Below are positions 1 to 9,771 of a DNA stretch of 64,000 nucleotides, in pieces. The translations under genes were made by a program, and so were the position numbers. The DNA comes from Valencia hispanica (lineage: Eukaryota; Chordata; Actinopteri; Cyprinodontiformes; Valenciidae). The stretch is from positions 29,358,818 to 29,422,817 of the forward strand of contig OY747716.1 in assembly GCA_963556495.2 (NCBI GenBank), written 5' to 3'. Each line of letters starts with the position of its first letter. The first letter of the stretch is position 1. The notes beneath the pieces were generated by a model. It searched no databases and was not told the DNA's origin. It worked only from the letters and a program-made list of their open reading frames with translations.

Positions 1-1701
1 AGTTTCCTATTTAAGGAATCCCAGCAGATTGCGTCAGTCATTGGCGTGAGGTTGGGCCCCGTTGATGCAGACTTTCCAACCACAGCAATCCTTCAGCAAT
101 CCCTCATACTGAGCAAGCATGTAGCGACGGTGGAGAGGAAAAACTCCCCTTTAACAGGAAGAAACCTCCAACAGAACCAGCCTCAGTAGGAGCGGCCATC
201 TGCCACGACCGTCTGGGGGTTTGAGAAGACAGAGCAGAGACACAGAAGGAACAGAAGATCTGATATAAGAGTACTTTCTATGTTACAGAAAGTAAAAAGT
301 TGATAACAGGACACAGTGGATGTTCAGTTACTGGGAGGATCATCCCAGTCGATGCCCCCCGTCCAACAGGGCATTGCAGTCAAGCAGGATACCAGACCAG
401 GTATGTCTTCTATGGAGAGAAAAACACAGAGAAAACAAAGTTAACAGTCGAAATAACAGAATGTACTGTAATACAACTGGAGAGTCGTAGGAGAAAAGGG
501 AGTAGCAGAGTGAAGAAAATTGGTCAGTCTGTCCTCCAGCAGTCTAAGCCTATAGCAGCATAACTACAGAGGTAGCTCAGGATGACCTAAGCCACTCTAA
601 CTATAAGCTTTATCAAAAAGGAAAGTTTTAAGTCTGGCCTTAAAAGTAAACAGTGTCTGCCTCACGGACTAAAGCTGGGAGCTGGTTCCACAGGAGAGGA
701 GCCTGATAACTAAAAGATCTGCCTCCCATTCTACTTTTAGAGATCCTAGGAACTACAAGTAAACCTGCAGTCTGAGAGCGAAGGGCTCTGTTAGGAACAT
801 ATGGAACAATTAGATCTCTGATGTATGATGGAGCTTGATTATTAAGGGCTTTGTATGTAAGAAGAAGGATCTTAAATTCTATTCTGGATTTAACAGGGAG
901 CCAATGAAGGGAAGCTAAAACAGGAGAAATGTGATCTCTCTTTTTAATATTCATCAGAACTCTTGCTGCCGCATTTTGGATCAACTGAAGGCTTTTAATG
1001 GCATTTTGTGGACTACCTGATAGTAAAGAATTACAGTAGTCCAGCCTTGAGGGAACAAATGCATGGACTAGTTTCTCAGCATTACTCCTGGACAGGATGT
1101 TTCTAATTTTAGCAATATTCCGGAGGTGAAAGAAAAAATCCTAGAAACCTGTTTAATATGGGATTTAAATGTCATGTCTCGGTCAAAAATAACACCGAGG
1201 TTCTTTACGTTATTACTGGGGGCCAATTTAATGCCATCCAGATGAAGTGATTGACTAATCAGTTTCTTTTTTAGAACTTCTGGTCCAAAGACAGCAACTT
1301 CTGTTTTTTAGGAATTTAAAAGCAAAAAGTTTAGATTCATCCATGTTTTTATGTCTTCCAGACATGCCTGTAATCTACCTAACTGACTGGGTTCATCAGG
1401 ATTTATGGATAAATATAGTTGTGTATCATCTGCATAGCTGTGGAAATTTATCCCATGCTGTCTAATGATTCTACCAATTGGGAGCATATATATGGTGAAA
1501 AGAATTGGTCCAAGCACAGAACCCTGTGGAACTCCACAAGTAACCCTTGAGAGTGAAGAAGATTTATCATTTAGATGAACAAACTGGAATCTATCAGACA
1601 AATATGATTTAAACCAGCCTAGTGCTGTTCCTTTGATCCCTGCAACATGTTCAAGCCTTTCTAGGAGAATATTATGATCGACTGTGTCAAAATTATCATC
1701 C
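1..1701 (-). pseudogene. 5'-truncated L2/Maui-type LINE (reverse transcriptase and 3' UTR)
   Basis: Non-LTR retrotransposon remnant read on the minus strand; its 3' end runs off the window start. Between about 1308 and 1701 the translation shows reverse transcriptase palm motifs: an FDTVDH-like motif A, GVPQGSVLGP followed by FTIYMLP, and the catalytic YADDTQLY near 1417-1437. From 984 down to about 640 a second open segment has the IQNAAARVL and HISPVLASLHWLPV signatures typical of the C-terminal region of teleost L2/Maui LINEs. The reading frame is broken between the two parts. Positions 1-640 are 3' UTR; the first ~240 bases match the tail of the SINE at 41863-42461 in inverted orientation. 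The upstream half (endonuclease and RT N-terminus) is missing, as expected for 5' truncation on insertion. The copy is inactive. Class is confident; L2 clade assignment rests on motif recall. Confidence 0.85.
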
Positions 1702-2480
1702 ATGAACAGAAAAATGGCGGTGCGCTGGCAGAATTGGGGGATGATGATGGGTTCTATGATGTCTCTGAGGTAAGAATGCAGCGACTGAGCCATCTACAAT
1801 AACCAAATCAGTTTTGCGCTGACTGGTGATGCCTGCCCAGACTGTTACACCTCCTCCATCAAAGCTAACCCTGGGGACCATGTTGACCTCAGCGTATCGC
1901 TCACCTCGCCTTCTCCAGCAACGCTAACGACCATCATTTCTGTGCAAGGTGACCCGACACTCGTCAGTGAACAGGACGGTAGACCACTGCTGCATTGTCC
2001 AGGTCACCTGGTCTTGTGCCCACTGCAAACGTTCACGGCGGTGTCTTGGTGTCAGTGGAGTCACCTGCAACAGTCGTCTGGCATTCAAGCCAAAGCGGTG
2101 GAGTCGGTTGCGAATGGTTTGTCTGGAAACCCTAGTACCCCTCACATCTCATAAACAAGCTGTGTGGTAGTTGCATGACGATGTCTGAGTGCATAGGTCC
2201 TTAGGTACTGGTTATCGTTGAGCTCTGTCACTAGTGGGGCTCCACTCCTGGGTCTGTCACGAACTCTGCAAGTAGTTCTGTGTCTTGATGCAAGTCTGCT
2301 GATGACACTTTGAGACACACAAAGTTCATGTGCAACATCTGACTGCCTGCCACCGACCGAAGTCGTGCGCTATGGCCAGGTGGCACTGCTCGTCCGTTAA
2401 GTGACATAGTGTGTTCATGGCTGTTTGAAGGATGAAGTTGGAATGACTTACTGACAATATCAGCTTTTTAAACCCACAGA
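1702..2480 (-). pseudogene. Tc1-like transposase fragment, interrupted by the L2 LINE
   Basis: Minus-strand remnant of a Tc1/mariner DDE transposase. From 2400 towards 1702, in changing frames, it shows a helix-turn-helix start, then the DRPRSG-type GRPR linker region, RGTRVSRQTIRNRLHR and TPRHRRERLQWA, then VLFTDECR with the first catalytic Asp, then [10 protein letters not shown], and finally FLFMDDN. At exactly that point the LINE reverse transcriptase begins, so the LINE entered the transposase next to its second catalytic Asp region. The remaining C-terminal part would lie to the left of the window. Several stops and frameshifts show it is dead. Family assignment is firm; the outer boundary near 2480 is approximate. 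Confidence 0.82.
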
Positions 2481-2699
2481 ATGTTGAAATTGATGCCACA
2501 TTGAAAAGGGTTGTCTTTAGTATTTTTTGGTGTTGTCCCCAATATGCAAGGCACACCCACAGTGAGATCATTACATGGAAAACACAAAATGAGGTGTGTC
2601 TATCACCCCAATACAATTGCCTCCCTATCCCAAACATCTCTGAAGTGAAACAAACACCATATGTATGACATCCACTGAGTCTCTCACGATATCCCTAAC
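2481..2699. other. Short stretch between Tc1 fragments, probably Tc1 flank or terminal repeat
   Basis: AT-rich sequence with no coding signal. It may include the outer end of the Tc1 copy to its left, but I could not pair it with a matching inverted end inside the window because that copy is truncated. Confidence 0.3.
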
Positions 2700-3080
2700 T
2701 TATTGTGAGTAGTGTAATTTATTCATTAGGGGGGGAAAAACAGTAATACTTTCCTCCTAAACCTAATGACTGGTTGTATCCTACATGGTGGCAGCAAATA
2801 GAGTCAATGAGTCTCCTATATCACAATGGAGGAATTTTGGCCCATTCTTTGCAGAATTGTTTTAATTTAACCATACTGTAAGATTTTAAAGTATACATGT
2901 CCTGTTTAAGATCATGCCACAGCAGGTAAATCAGATTTATGTCCAGACTTTGACTAGTCCACTGCAAAACCTTCATTTGGGTTAGTTTTTCAGCAACTCA
3001 GAGGTGGGCTTGCTTATGTGCTTTGGATCATTGTCCTGCATAAACAAGTGTTTGAGACCTGGTCTTTGTAGAAGAATGAC
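2700..3080 (-). pseudogene. Tc1-like transposase C-terminal fragment
   Basis: Minus-strand translation contains MQDNDPKHISKPTSELLKN, the conserved block around the second catalytic Asp of Tc1-type transposases. Further left are the relics of the C-terminal stretch that normally ends the protein (a degraded version of the 'cysteine/lysine-rich tail then GGTT' end) and a G-rich terminus near 2735. It belongs to the same Tc1 family as the plus-strand relic at 36625-37265. A second Tc1 fragment of opposite orientation abuts it near 3080, so this is a chimaera of two copies rather than one element. Confidence 0.7.
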
Positions 3081-3222
3081 CCTTCTTAAGAGCTCTAGAA
3101 AGTCCCATTTGGAGTTTGCCACAAGCCATGCTAACACGTGGAAAATGTGCTCTAGTTCGGGCAAAACCAGACTCTTTGGACCTTCATGCAAAATGTTATG
3201 TATGTGAGCACATTGCCCAGTA
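3081..3222 (+). pseudogene. Tc1-like transposase fragment, left half (split by the THAP element)
   Basis: Plus-strand sequence corresponding to the Tc1 region just before the GGGS motif: a degraded 'SDETKIELFG' neighbourhood near 3150-3185. The matching continuation (PTVKEGGGSI) is found at 5383, immediately after the right end of the inverted-repeat element, so that element inserted into this Tc1 copy. Confidence 0.6.
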
Positions 3223-3309
3223 TATAGAGCTCCGGACGTCACGTGACTCTCAGAGCGTAGGCGCCATGTTGGCAGGCATGAACCTCACCAAAATGAACGT
3301 CGCTGGCTG

Positions 3310-3563
3310 AGATTTTACTCCGTCGGAGTTTACTCCCCATTTTAAAACGGAAGATATTATTGTCTATACCGGGAAATTAAAAATATTAAACATCTCCGAC
3401 CCCTACCATGCCCCTGGGATACTTTTTAAAGCTTCAGAAGCTGTCAGAGCGGACCTTTTACCGGACAGACTCTCACAACAGCGTCAGTATGTTTTTAAAG
3501 TTGCTGGGGACAATGACCATAAACTTAAGTGTGGTTTGAAGATGGCTGGGGACAATTATTAAT
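3310..3563 (+). CDS. Unnamed 84-residue open frame in the THAP element
   Basis: An uninterrupted plus-strand frame follows a start codon region inside the left inverted repeat. One in-frame stop separates the short MNVAG start from this run. The frame begins DFTPSEFTPHFKTEDIIV, includes ISDPYHAPGILFKASEAV and QQRQYVFKVAGDND, and ends at a stop near 3563. Its composition is mixed and protein-like rather than low complexity, and two AATAAA signals follow near 3615 and 3651. I do not recognise the family. It may be a fragment of an element-encoded protein whose later exons were lost or displaced by the inserted palindrome. It could also be a chance frame. Confidence 0.4.
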
Positions 3564-3876
3564 TATTCATATAGTCTATAAAGATTCATCTGTTTCACGT
3601 TTATGCACTACAGTGAATAAACAGGTGTTGAAAATCGTATCTTTATTCCATCAATAAAAGTTGAAAGCCATAAGCTTATGTGTTTTGTTTTACCAACGGC
3701 ACTGAAAAGCATCATTAGGCTGTTTGCTTGCATGGCTTCATTAAAATCCACATTATAGCACATAGAACAATGCTGGCTATATACTGGCCACAGAAGAATT
3801 TGTGCAACAATAAAACGCGTTCCCTTTGCAACCCTTGCAGTTCTGTACAGATAAACTTTAACACTAAGTTACAGTT

Positions 3877-4537
3877 CAGAGTCCTGCAACAGGGCGGGTA
3901 CCCGCGTAAGGTTTTTACATCATAAAGTTGTTAAATTAAATTTCAGGGGTCCGGGAGGAAGTTTCTTTAATGCGGGCGGGTTGCGAGTGAGAAAATATAA
4001 TTGTTTATAATGTTTTGTTTAAGGCTCCTAAAGAGAATTGTGTTGATATATTGTGATATGTGGAAAGAACATGCCAGAATATTCCTCCAATTTTGCGCTG
4101 ACAGCAGAAAATTCTCGCTATAAGACCTCCAGCGCTGCCAGAGAGACTTTACTGCAGCGGGATTTGCGATTCATGAACTGAGAACACAGTTAAATCCAGG
4201 GACTGTGGACAATTTTTCATTTCTGCACAGGGATCTCTGCATCAAATAAATTTCAGTTTTCATAAATTTCAGAAAAGTCTCTCTCTGGCAGCGCAGGATG
4301 CCTACATAGCGGGAACATTCCGCTGTCAGCGCAAAGTTGGGGGAATATTCTGGCATGCTCTCTCCACAAACACATTATGCTGTATAAACATGATTCTCTT
4401 TGGGAGTCTTAAACAAACAAAAATATCCCATAAATATTTATTTCATCCGCAGTAAAGAAACTTTCGCCAGACCCTAGAAATATAATTTATGTATTTTTCC
4501 ATCTTTAAACGAGTACTCGCAACATTGCAGGACTCTG
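3877..4537. mobile_element. Non-autonomous palindromic (foldback, probably hAT-like) element
   Basis: Starts CAGAGTCCTGCAAC and ends with the inverted match GTTGCAGGACTCTG-like sequence (4524-4537, one base difference region). The whole left arm (3877-4165) is an imperfect inverted copy of the right arm (4280-4537), including shared blocks around AACATGCCAGAATATTCC and TTTGCGCTGACAGC, leaving a spacer of about 115 bp. There is no coding potential. A CAG...CTG end fits hAT-type non-autonomous elements, but I could not confirm an 8 bp target duplication. It is nested in the THAP element and is therefore younger. Confidence 0.65.
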
Positions 4538-5091
4538 AACATGTTTGCAGCGGACTACGAGTCTTTTAAAACCTCGACATATCCAATAATAGTCTGTTCA
4601 GACACTGATTATGTGGAAATGTGAATGTTAGAGCTGGTAAGAAATTCCGCATCAAGTTTTTAAAAGTGATGGGGGGGGGAAATCAATCAAAAATATCCCC
4701 GGTGTCACCGGCTAAATGACGCCCATCCAATTTCCTGATCAACTTTCCCTCGTCCTGCTCCGGAGCTTAAAGCAAATAAAAGCCTGGATGGATATAAATA
4801 GACAAACGGGGTTTGTTATCGGGATCCAGATCTGGAATCTTCCTGCACAGGATTGTGTTGTTGTCACCGGGAGGGAGACCTGTCCTGATTTTAGTTACCA
4901 TGAGCAACAGGCCATTGCTAGGTTATGTCTTTGTGCAACATTTTGTGTGTTCATTAATCTCAGGAAATAATTAAAGTATTTTTATTTCTAAAGGCATCAT
5001 TGTGAAACAGAGAGCTGTCAATTTGCATCACTTAATGAAACAAGAGCAGTTATCAAACAAATGGTAATAAATCTGAATTACAGGTGAATCC

Positions 5092-5260
5092 CTCCCAAAG
5101 ACTAAATGAAACGGCTTCATTTCTGCCTGATCGCTAGAACGTTTCATGTCAATGATCCATGGTTTTCTGGTTCTGGATCCTTGGGAATCCTACAGAACGT
5201 TTCTCCTTTATCTCATCCGCGTCTGTTATGGCATCCTGGGGCACAACAGGTATCCACCAT
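5092..5260 (-). pseudogene. THAP zinc-finger exon, degraded
   Basis: Starting at an ATG at 5260-5258 the minus strand reads MVDTCCAPGCHNRRG, stop, then DKGETFCRIPKDPE, and in a neighbouring frame KRSSDQAEMKPF. This fits the N-terminal half of a THAP domain: initiator Met, the C-x4-C pair, the NR dipeptide, an aromatic/Pro core (here F-x-x-I-P) and the KDPE turn. THAP domains are C2CH zinc fingers used for DNA binding by P-element-type transposases and by host THAP proteins. A pyrimidine-rich stretch ending in TTTGCAG lies just upstream (5279-5290), so the exon may have a splice acceptor. One stop and at least one frameshift interrupt it. It lies about 120 bp inside the right inverted repeat, as expected for the 5' end of an element gene. 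Confidence 0.65.
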
Positions 5261-5382
5261 GTTCTACGTTTGGATCAGCTGCAAATAAAAACAACAGCGG
5301 GAGACTGCCTGCCACAATGGCGCCCATTCGATTTTAACTGATGCATGCTGGGAGAAGTGACGTCACCTCCCGGAGCTCTATA

Positions 5383-5575
5383 CCAACCCACTGTGAAAGA
5401 AGGCGGTGGAAGTATCAGGCTATGGGAAGGCTTTCCTTTAGCAGGGATAGGGAATCTGCACAACGTTTTGTCGGTTTATCACATGAAACCCCAAGAAATT
5501 ACATTAAAATCTGTGGTTATAATGAAGCAAAGCCTGCAAAAGCTTAAATGTTCAATGTAAATAAACATATTTTAT
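5383..5575 (+). pseudogene. Tc1-like fragment, right half
   Basis: Begins with PTVKEGGGSIRLWEGF, the Tc1 GGGS-x-x-x-WG block, then jumps near 5480 to the terminal non-coding part of the same Tc1 type (AAGAAATTACATTAAAATC and on). This is an internally deleted copy that continues the half at 3081-3222 across the inserted element. Confidence 0.7.
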
Positions 5576-7149
5576 AAAATCATCATTAATCTGTCTATGA
5601 ACCTGGAGGGGAGTCTTAGGTCACAATTTAATGGTAGGGGATTTCAAAGAGAAACAAGTTGCCTCTGAAAATTAAAACCCCAATGGTTACATGGTGAGAA
5701 AGAAAAGTCACATGTAGATAGAAGTGAGTCACTGTGGGAGTTATTGGTGGCTAGATTTACTGGAAGTGAAATATCTTCCTTTTTAATGCAAGAGCTTTGG
5801 CTTAATCCACAAAAGGTGCTTTTATGTGCTTTCTGAAGTTATGTAATACTATGTGGTCGTCAAGCTTGTTAACAATAGGCTCTCACTGTCTGTCCACTAG
5901 AGTGTGCCATTATATCATGTTGTACAAAATCGTTGTCTTCTTTCCTGCCAAACCACAGACTTAGTACAAATGTTTTGTTTCCTGTAAGCAATGAAGCCTT
6001 CTTTCTTCTCAAGCACCCCTCCCCCCAACTCCCACAGACAGAATTATACCAGGATGAGAAACACTTGTTGTTCTTCCACAGTTTTTTTTGGAGCAATTAA
6101 TGCCAGCTCGCCAAGCTGTGCAGTGAGAGGTGGAGGGGAGAGGAAGAAAGAAAATGCAAGCAGGGAGTAAGAGAAATCCTCCTTTATGTGTCTCAAGGAG
6201 CCAGAAAGAGCTGTAATTATAACATCGGAGGTTTTGGATTACGACTTTTCCCCTCCTGTGTGTTAATTTGTGCATCTGTCAGGTTCGTTTCTTTCTTTTC
6301 TGGCAGGCGCCCTTTAAAAAGACCACTCTCCTCCTGCTTTCATCTGTCTGTGAACACGAGAGAGAGAGAGACTAGGCAGGAAACTTGCCATTTATTTGCC
6401 TTACAATGCAGTGGCAATTACTGGTAGTGTGTGTGATGCTGAAAAAATGTACTCATTCTCAAATGCGCAAAACAGTAATTTAATTAGAGCCCTCTGATGT
6501 GATATAGATTTGACCTTGTTCACTGAATTAATAAAAGTGCTACAGAGTAGGTTTATTGTTTTTGTTGCATGCACTGCTGATCCGCTTCTTACTCTTTTAT
6601 TAACATTAATGAAACAAAGTAACTCATTAACGTTTTAACTGTCTCCATGCCATGAATCTGGTCAAGCATGTTTCAAGAAAGTTCAAACTTTTTTTCTCCC
6701 TCACCCTCTCCAAAGCACCAAAATGTCCTTCCTGAGACAGATTTTCAGAAGTGAAGATGAGAGAAGAAGCATCTTCCACGTAGAAATGAAATGCCTTTGA
6801 AGTTTCAGTCACAGTCAAGACATATCAACACACTGGCTCAAGGCGAGATGAGCTCCAGTCTCAGGGTTGGCACTTCCTCCATGTTTTGAAGGCTTTCGCT
6901 CTCTGGGCCTTGTCACTCAAGAAGTCCTCTCAGAACATTAGCGCAATTGATGAGCATGTTAACTGATGTGTGGTAAGTCAGAGGAATTTAAAGTGCTCTC
7001 CACGGACAGGCGACGTGTTTCAGGGAATGCTGTGGGGACATTCGAAACTAGCCTTTCACCTTCCTGACTTCATGTCAGCACAGCTTCTTACAAGCCAACA
7101 ATTTAATTTACTCTGTTTATCAGCCTGTATGTAATTTAGTTTATTCTTT
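5576..7149. other. Unique-looking non-coding sequence
   Basis: No repeat, RNA gene or credible exon recognised. There is a purine-rich patch near 6125-6180 and a short GA run near 6359-6372. Open frames here are short and lack known motifs. Confidence 0.5.
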
Positions 7150-7830
7150 GTCTGAATACATTTAGAATAGAGTAGAAATATTCTTTATTTTGCCACGGAG
7201 GGATGAATGAACAGCGGTAAAGTGACAGGCAATTGAAGCATGTAGACTCACAAAAGAAAGAATATACAAACTGAATTTAGACTAATTGTCTATACAGTAA
7301 GGGCAAAATTACAACTTTAAAATACTGTGAAGTTATTAAAAATAGCATACTCAGATCCAAGAAATGTTCAACAGAGCAGGATCATTTAAAATATTTATAA
7401 ACCATGCATGTGTATTTGTGCATTAAGAAACAGTATTTGCTGTTTACAAGAAGTGAACAATAAAACTATGCAAACAACAGATATGTGCAAATAACAGCAG
7501 AAATGTTATTTGGAATGAGCAAAACTGTGCAAATGACAGCCGGGATGTGAACATTTACTGAGTTTATTGGGATCAGTGATGGATATAGACTCTTACAGCT
7601 GGGAGAATCTACTGCAACGCTCCTTTGTGCACTTATAGGATGCAGCAGTCTTTTACTGAAGGAGCTCTCCAGTTCAGCAATAGATTCATGCAAGGAGTGG
7701 GAATCATGGTGCAATAGTGTTGTTATTTTAGCCAGAGTCCTTCTGTCTCCCACCACTTTGAGGGGGCATCACAGGGCAGAGCTAGCCTTCCTGATGGTCT
7801 TATTTAACCGCTTCCTCTTGGATGCTGCTA
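7150..7830 (-). pseudogene. LINE C-terminal coding remnant and 3' UTR
   Basis: On the minus strand, 7756 down to about 7560 translates as VGDRRTLAKITTLL, DSHSLHESIAELESSFSKRLLHP, resembling the C-terminal end of the reverse-transcriptase protein of common teleost LINEs (the block that precedes the final FIP-x-A-I-R-L stretch). It is followed on the same strand by AT-rich 3' UTR ending at a CTTTATTTTGCC-type tail near 7180. The short AGAATCAGAATCAG repeats at 8812 and 9772 look like 3' ends of the same or a related LINE group. Clade not resolved. The copy is truncated and mutated. Confidence 0.6.
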
Positions 7831-8258
7831 TTTGAAAATCAAGTCTGGAATGTATTTATATTTTCAGTCTTTTCTCTGTCACATCAAAATGTTTATTCAT
7901 TGGAATTTAAATAACTGAACAAAACAAATATGGCCTGTCTAAGTCAATATTTTAGCTCAAGCAAGATTATTTAATTTCTAAATTATTATTGCAAATTTAG
8001 AATCTTTTGCTCCCTCTCTCAAAGCCAAATCTGCTGTGACTTTATCATGACATAGACAGACTCAGGGTAAAGCAGTCTAAAATGTCAAATTAATGTGTGA
8101 CGGGGGTGTTCAGTGCAATAGCAATACTTTATAGCCATCATTCCAGGTGTGTGGCAAACGAGCACCATAATGCCTTGAAGTTTCCTCAGCTTCCTCATGG
8201 CACAGCAATGTTTCAATAACAATGATCTGTCCGTTCTTCATTCTGAGGCAAGGACTTA
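7831..8258. other. Non-coding sequence, nothing recognised
   Basis: AT-rich sequence without repeat or coding signal that I can name. Confidence 0.4.
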
Positions 8259-8486
8259 CAGAGCCTTGCAAAAGTTCACATTTTTCTCATGTTGTCATGC
8301 GACAACCACAAACTTTAATGCGTTTTTCATTGTTTTTAGGTGATGGATCAATACAAAGTAGTGCATAACAGCAAAGTGGAAAGAAATAATACATTTAAAC
8401 ATTCTTTAAGAATGATATTTTGAAAAGTGCTATGTGTGAATGAATAATACCCCTAAAGATAGTAGCTATAGCTTAATATGGATTTA

Positions 8487-8590
8487 AATGCACGGACTGT
8501 CGACCTGTCCAGGGTGTGCCCCGCCTCTCGTCTGATGAATGTTGGAGATAGGCACCAGCCCTCCTGCAATGGTTGGATGGATGGATGTTT
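8487..8590 (+). repeat. Dispersed teleost repeat with GGAT tail
   Basis: Contains the phrase GACCTGTCCAGGGTGTGCCC followed by CGCCTCTCG, then GATAGGCACCAGC and (GGAT)3. This wording is shared by many teleost repeats that look like LINE/SINE 3' ends. It lies within the Tc1 copy and therefore inserted later. Confidence 0.6.
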
Positions 8591-8811
8591 TTAAATGCAG
8601 TTGGTTTGTGAAAGCCTCAAAGTTTGTATCAATATGCCAATCTTTGAACATCTCATGTAGCAGAAAGGTGAGAAAGGAGAGTGTTAAGTCTGGCCTTTGA
8701 GGAAGGGTGGGTTTGCTGTTTGCCACAATCATTGTAGACATGATAATCAAGGTGCTCCAGTAAAATGAGACCAAAATTGAACTTTTTGGCACAGATGCAA
8801 GAGAGTTTAGA

Positions 8812-8965
8812 ATCAGAATCAGAAAGGTTTCATTGCCATATGAGTGAACAGGTTCACACCATTAGGAAATTGCTGCGGTACTTGGTGCAAACATAAAACA
8901 AACACTTCCAAGCATGCAGTAAAATAAATAAAATAGAATAGGATAAACATGGAAGAAAACATGTT
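8812..8965 (-). repeat. AATCAGAATCAG LINE-tail repeat, copy 1
   Basis: Begins AGAATCAGAATCAGAAAGG and runs through GTGAACAGGTTCACACCAT and CCAAGCATGCAGTAAAATAA. A close copy lies at 9772-9920. The structure (reverse of a CTGATTCTGATTCT tail) indicates a LINE 3' UTR on the minus strand. Confidence 0.6.
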
Positions 8966-9062
8966 AGAAGCTGCAAAGGCTTTATACTGGGGCGAACGAT
9001 TAGCTTCCAGAGGAACTATAACCCGAAACATGCAGCCAGAACTACAAAGGAATGGTTTAGAT

Positions 9063-9387
9063 CACATGTGTCAAAGTCAAGGCCAGGGGGCCAAATCCGG
9101 CCCGCCATAGCCATTTATGTGGCCCTCTAAACTCTAGAGGACCATATAATATATATCGGTCAAATCAAATCAGTGTTTATTTGAATAGTCCTAAATCACA
9201 TCATTGTGAAAAGATATTCAGTATTATTTCATTTTAAGAAGTAGTCGTCGAATGCGGAGACAGATATTTATTAATATTTTAAAAGTTTGCTATAATTGTT
9301 TTATCAATACTTTCTGCTACAGCCGGCCCTTTAAGGACCTTCATGGTCTTGATGTGGCCCAAAATACCTTTGAGTTTGACACCCCTG
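9063..9387. mobile_element. Non-autonomous hAT-type element with 8 bp target duplication
   Basis: The ends CACATGTGTCAAAG and CTTTGACACCCCTG-like (right end TTTGACACCCCTG) are inverted, matching the CAGGGGTGTCAAA ends of widespread hAT-type non-autonomous repeats. Both flanks carry GTTTAGAT (9055-9062 and 9388-9395), an exact 8 bp duplication as hAT insertions make. Internal phrases such as GGGGGCCAAATCCGGCCCGCC and the reciprocal GATGTGGCCCAAAATACC are inverted too. No coding capacity. It splits the Tc1 transposase. Confidence 0.85.
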
Positions 9388-9771
9388 GTTTAGATCAAAA
9401 ATATCTTCATTTGTGAGACTTGTCCAAGTTCAAATCCAATTGAGCATCGCTGGCAGGACTTTAAAATTGATGTTTACAGATGGTCCTCTACAAATATGAG
9501 TGAGTTTGAGTTTCTTTTATTTAAAAAATGGACAGAAATGTCACTTTGCACAAAGCTGATGGTGACATACCCCAAAGAACGTGCAGCTTGCAAGGGATGG
9601 AATACAAATACATGCCACACACTTCAGATTATTATTTGCAAACCATTTTGAAAAAAAAACTATAGTTTTATCTGATAAAATGTGAAAAGGATTAATTGGT
9701 AGGAATACTTTTCCAAGGTACTGAATGGAACCACGACTTCTTTAATAGGAGATGCAGCTTTGACATTTAGA

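Larger units (their letters stand above)
3223..5382. mobile_element. Inverted-repeat DNA element carrying a THAP exon (unclassified)
   Basis: The ends are inverted copies: left begins TATAGAGCTCCGG and right ends CCGGAGCTCTATA, followed on both sides by GTCAC-type sequence and a second shared block (GCGCCATGTTGGCAGGC on the left; the inverted right copy reads GCGCCATTGTGGCAGGC). The element splits a Tc1 copy, whose two halves lie at 3081-3222 and 5383-5575. The target is consistent with a TA dinucleotide; no longer duplication is visible. The right end encodes a THAP zinc finger on the minus strand (5092-5260) and the left end an open frame on the plus strand (3310-3563). A 661 bp palindromic element (3877-4537) sits inside. 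THAP domains occur in P-element and some Kolobok-type transposases; the target site fits neither well. Superfamily unknown. Confidence 0.65.
8259..9723 (+). mobile_element. Tc1-like element with three nested insertions
   Basis: The left end CAGAGCCTTGCAAAAGTTC and the inverted right end (ACTTTTCCAAGGTACTG, ending at 9723) are the terminal repeats of a Tc1 family common in fishes; a TA precedes the left end. Pieces of transposase coding run in order on the plus strand: ATGAGACCAAAATTGAACTT (DETKIELFG equivalent) at 8764-8785, a TTKEWF-like block at about 9040, NPIEHRWQDFKIDVYRWSS at 9436-9495, and the C-terminal tail before 9600. Insertions interrupt it at about 8487-8590, 8812-8965 and 9063-9387. 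Stops and gaps make it non-functional. Confidence 0.75.
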
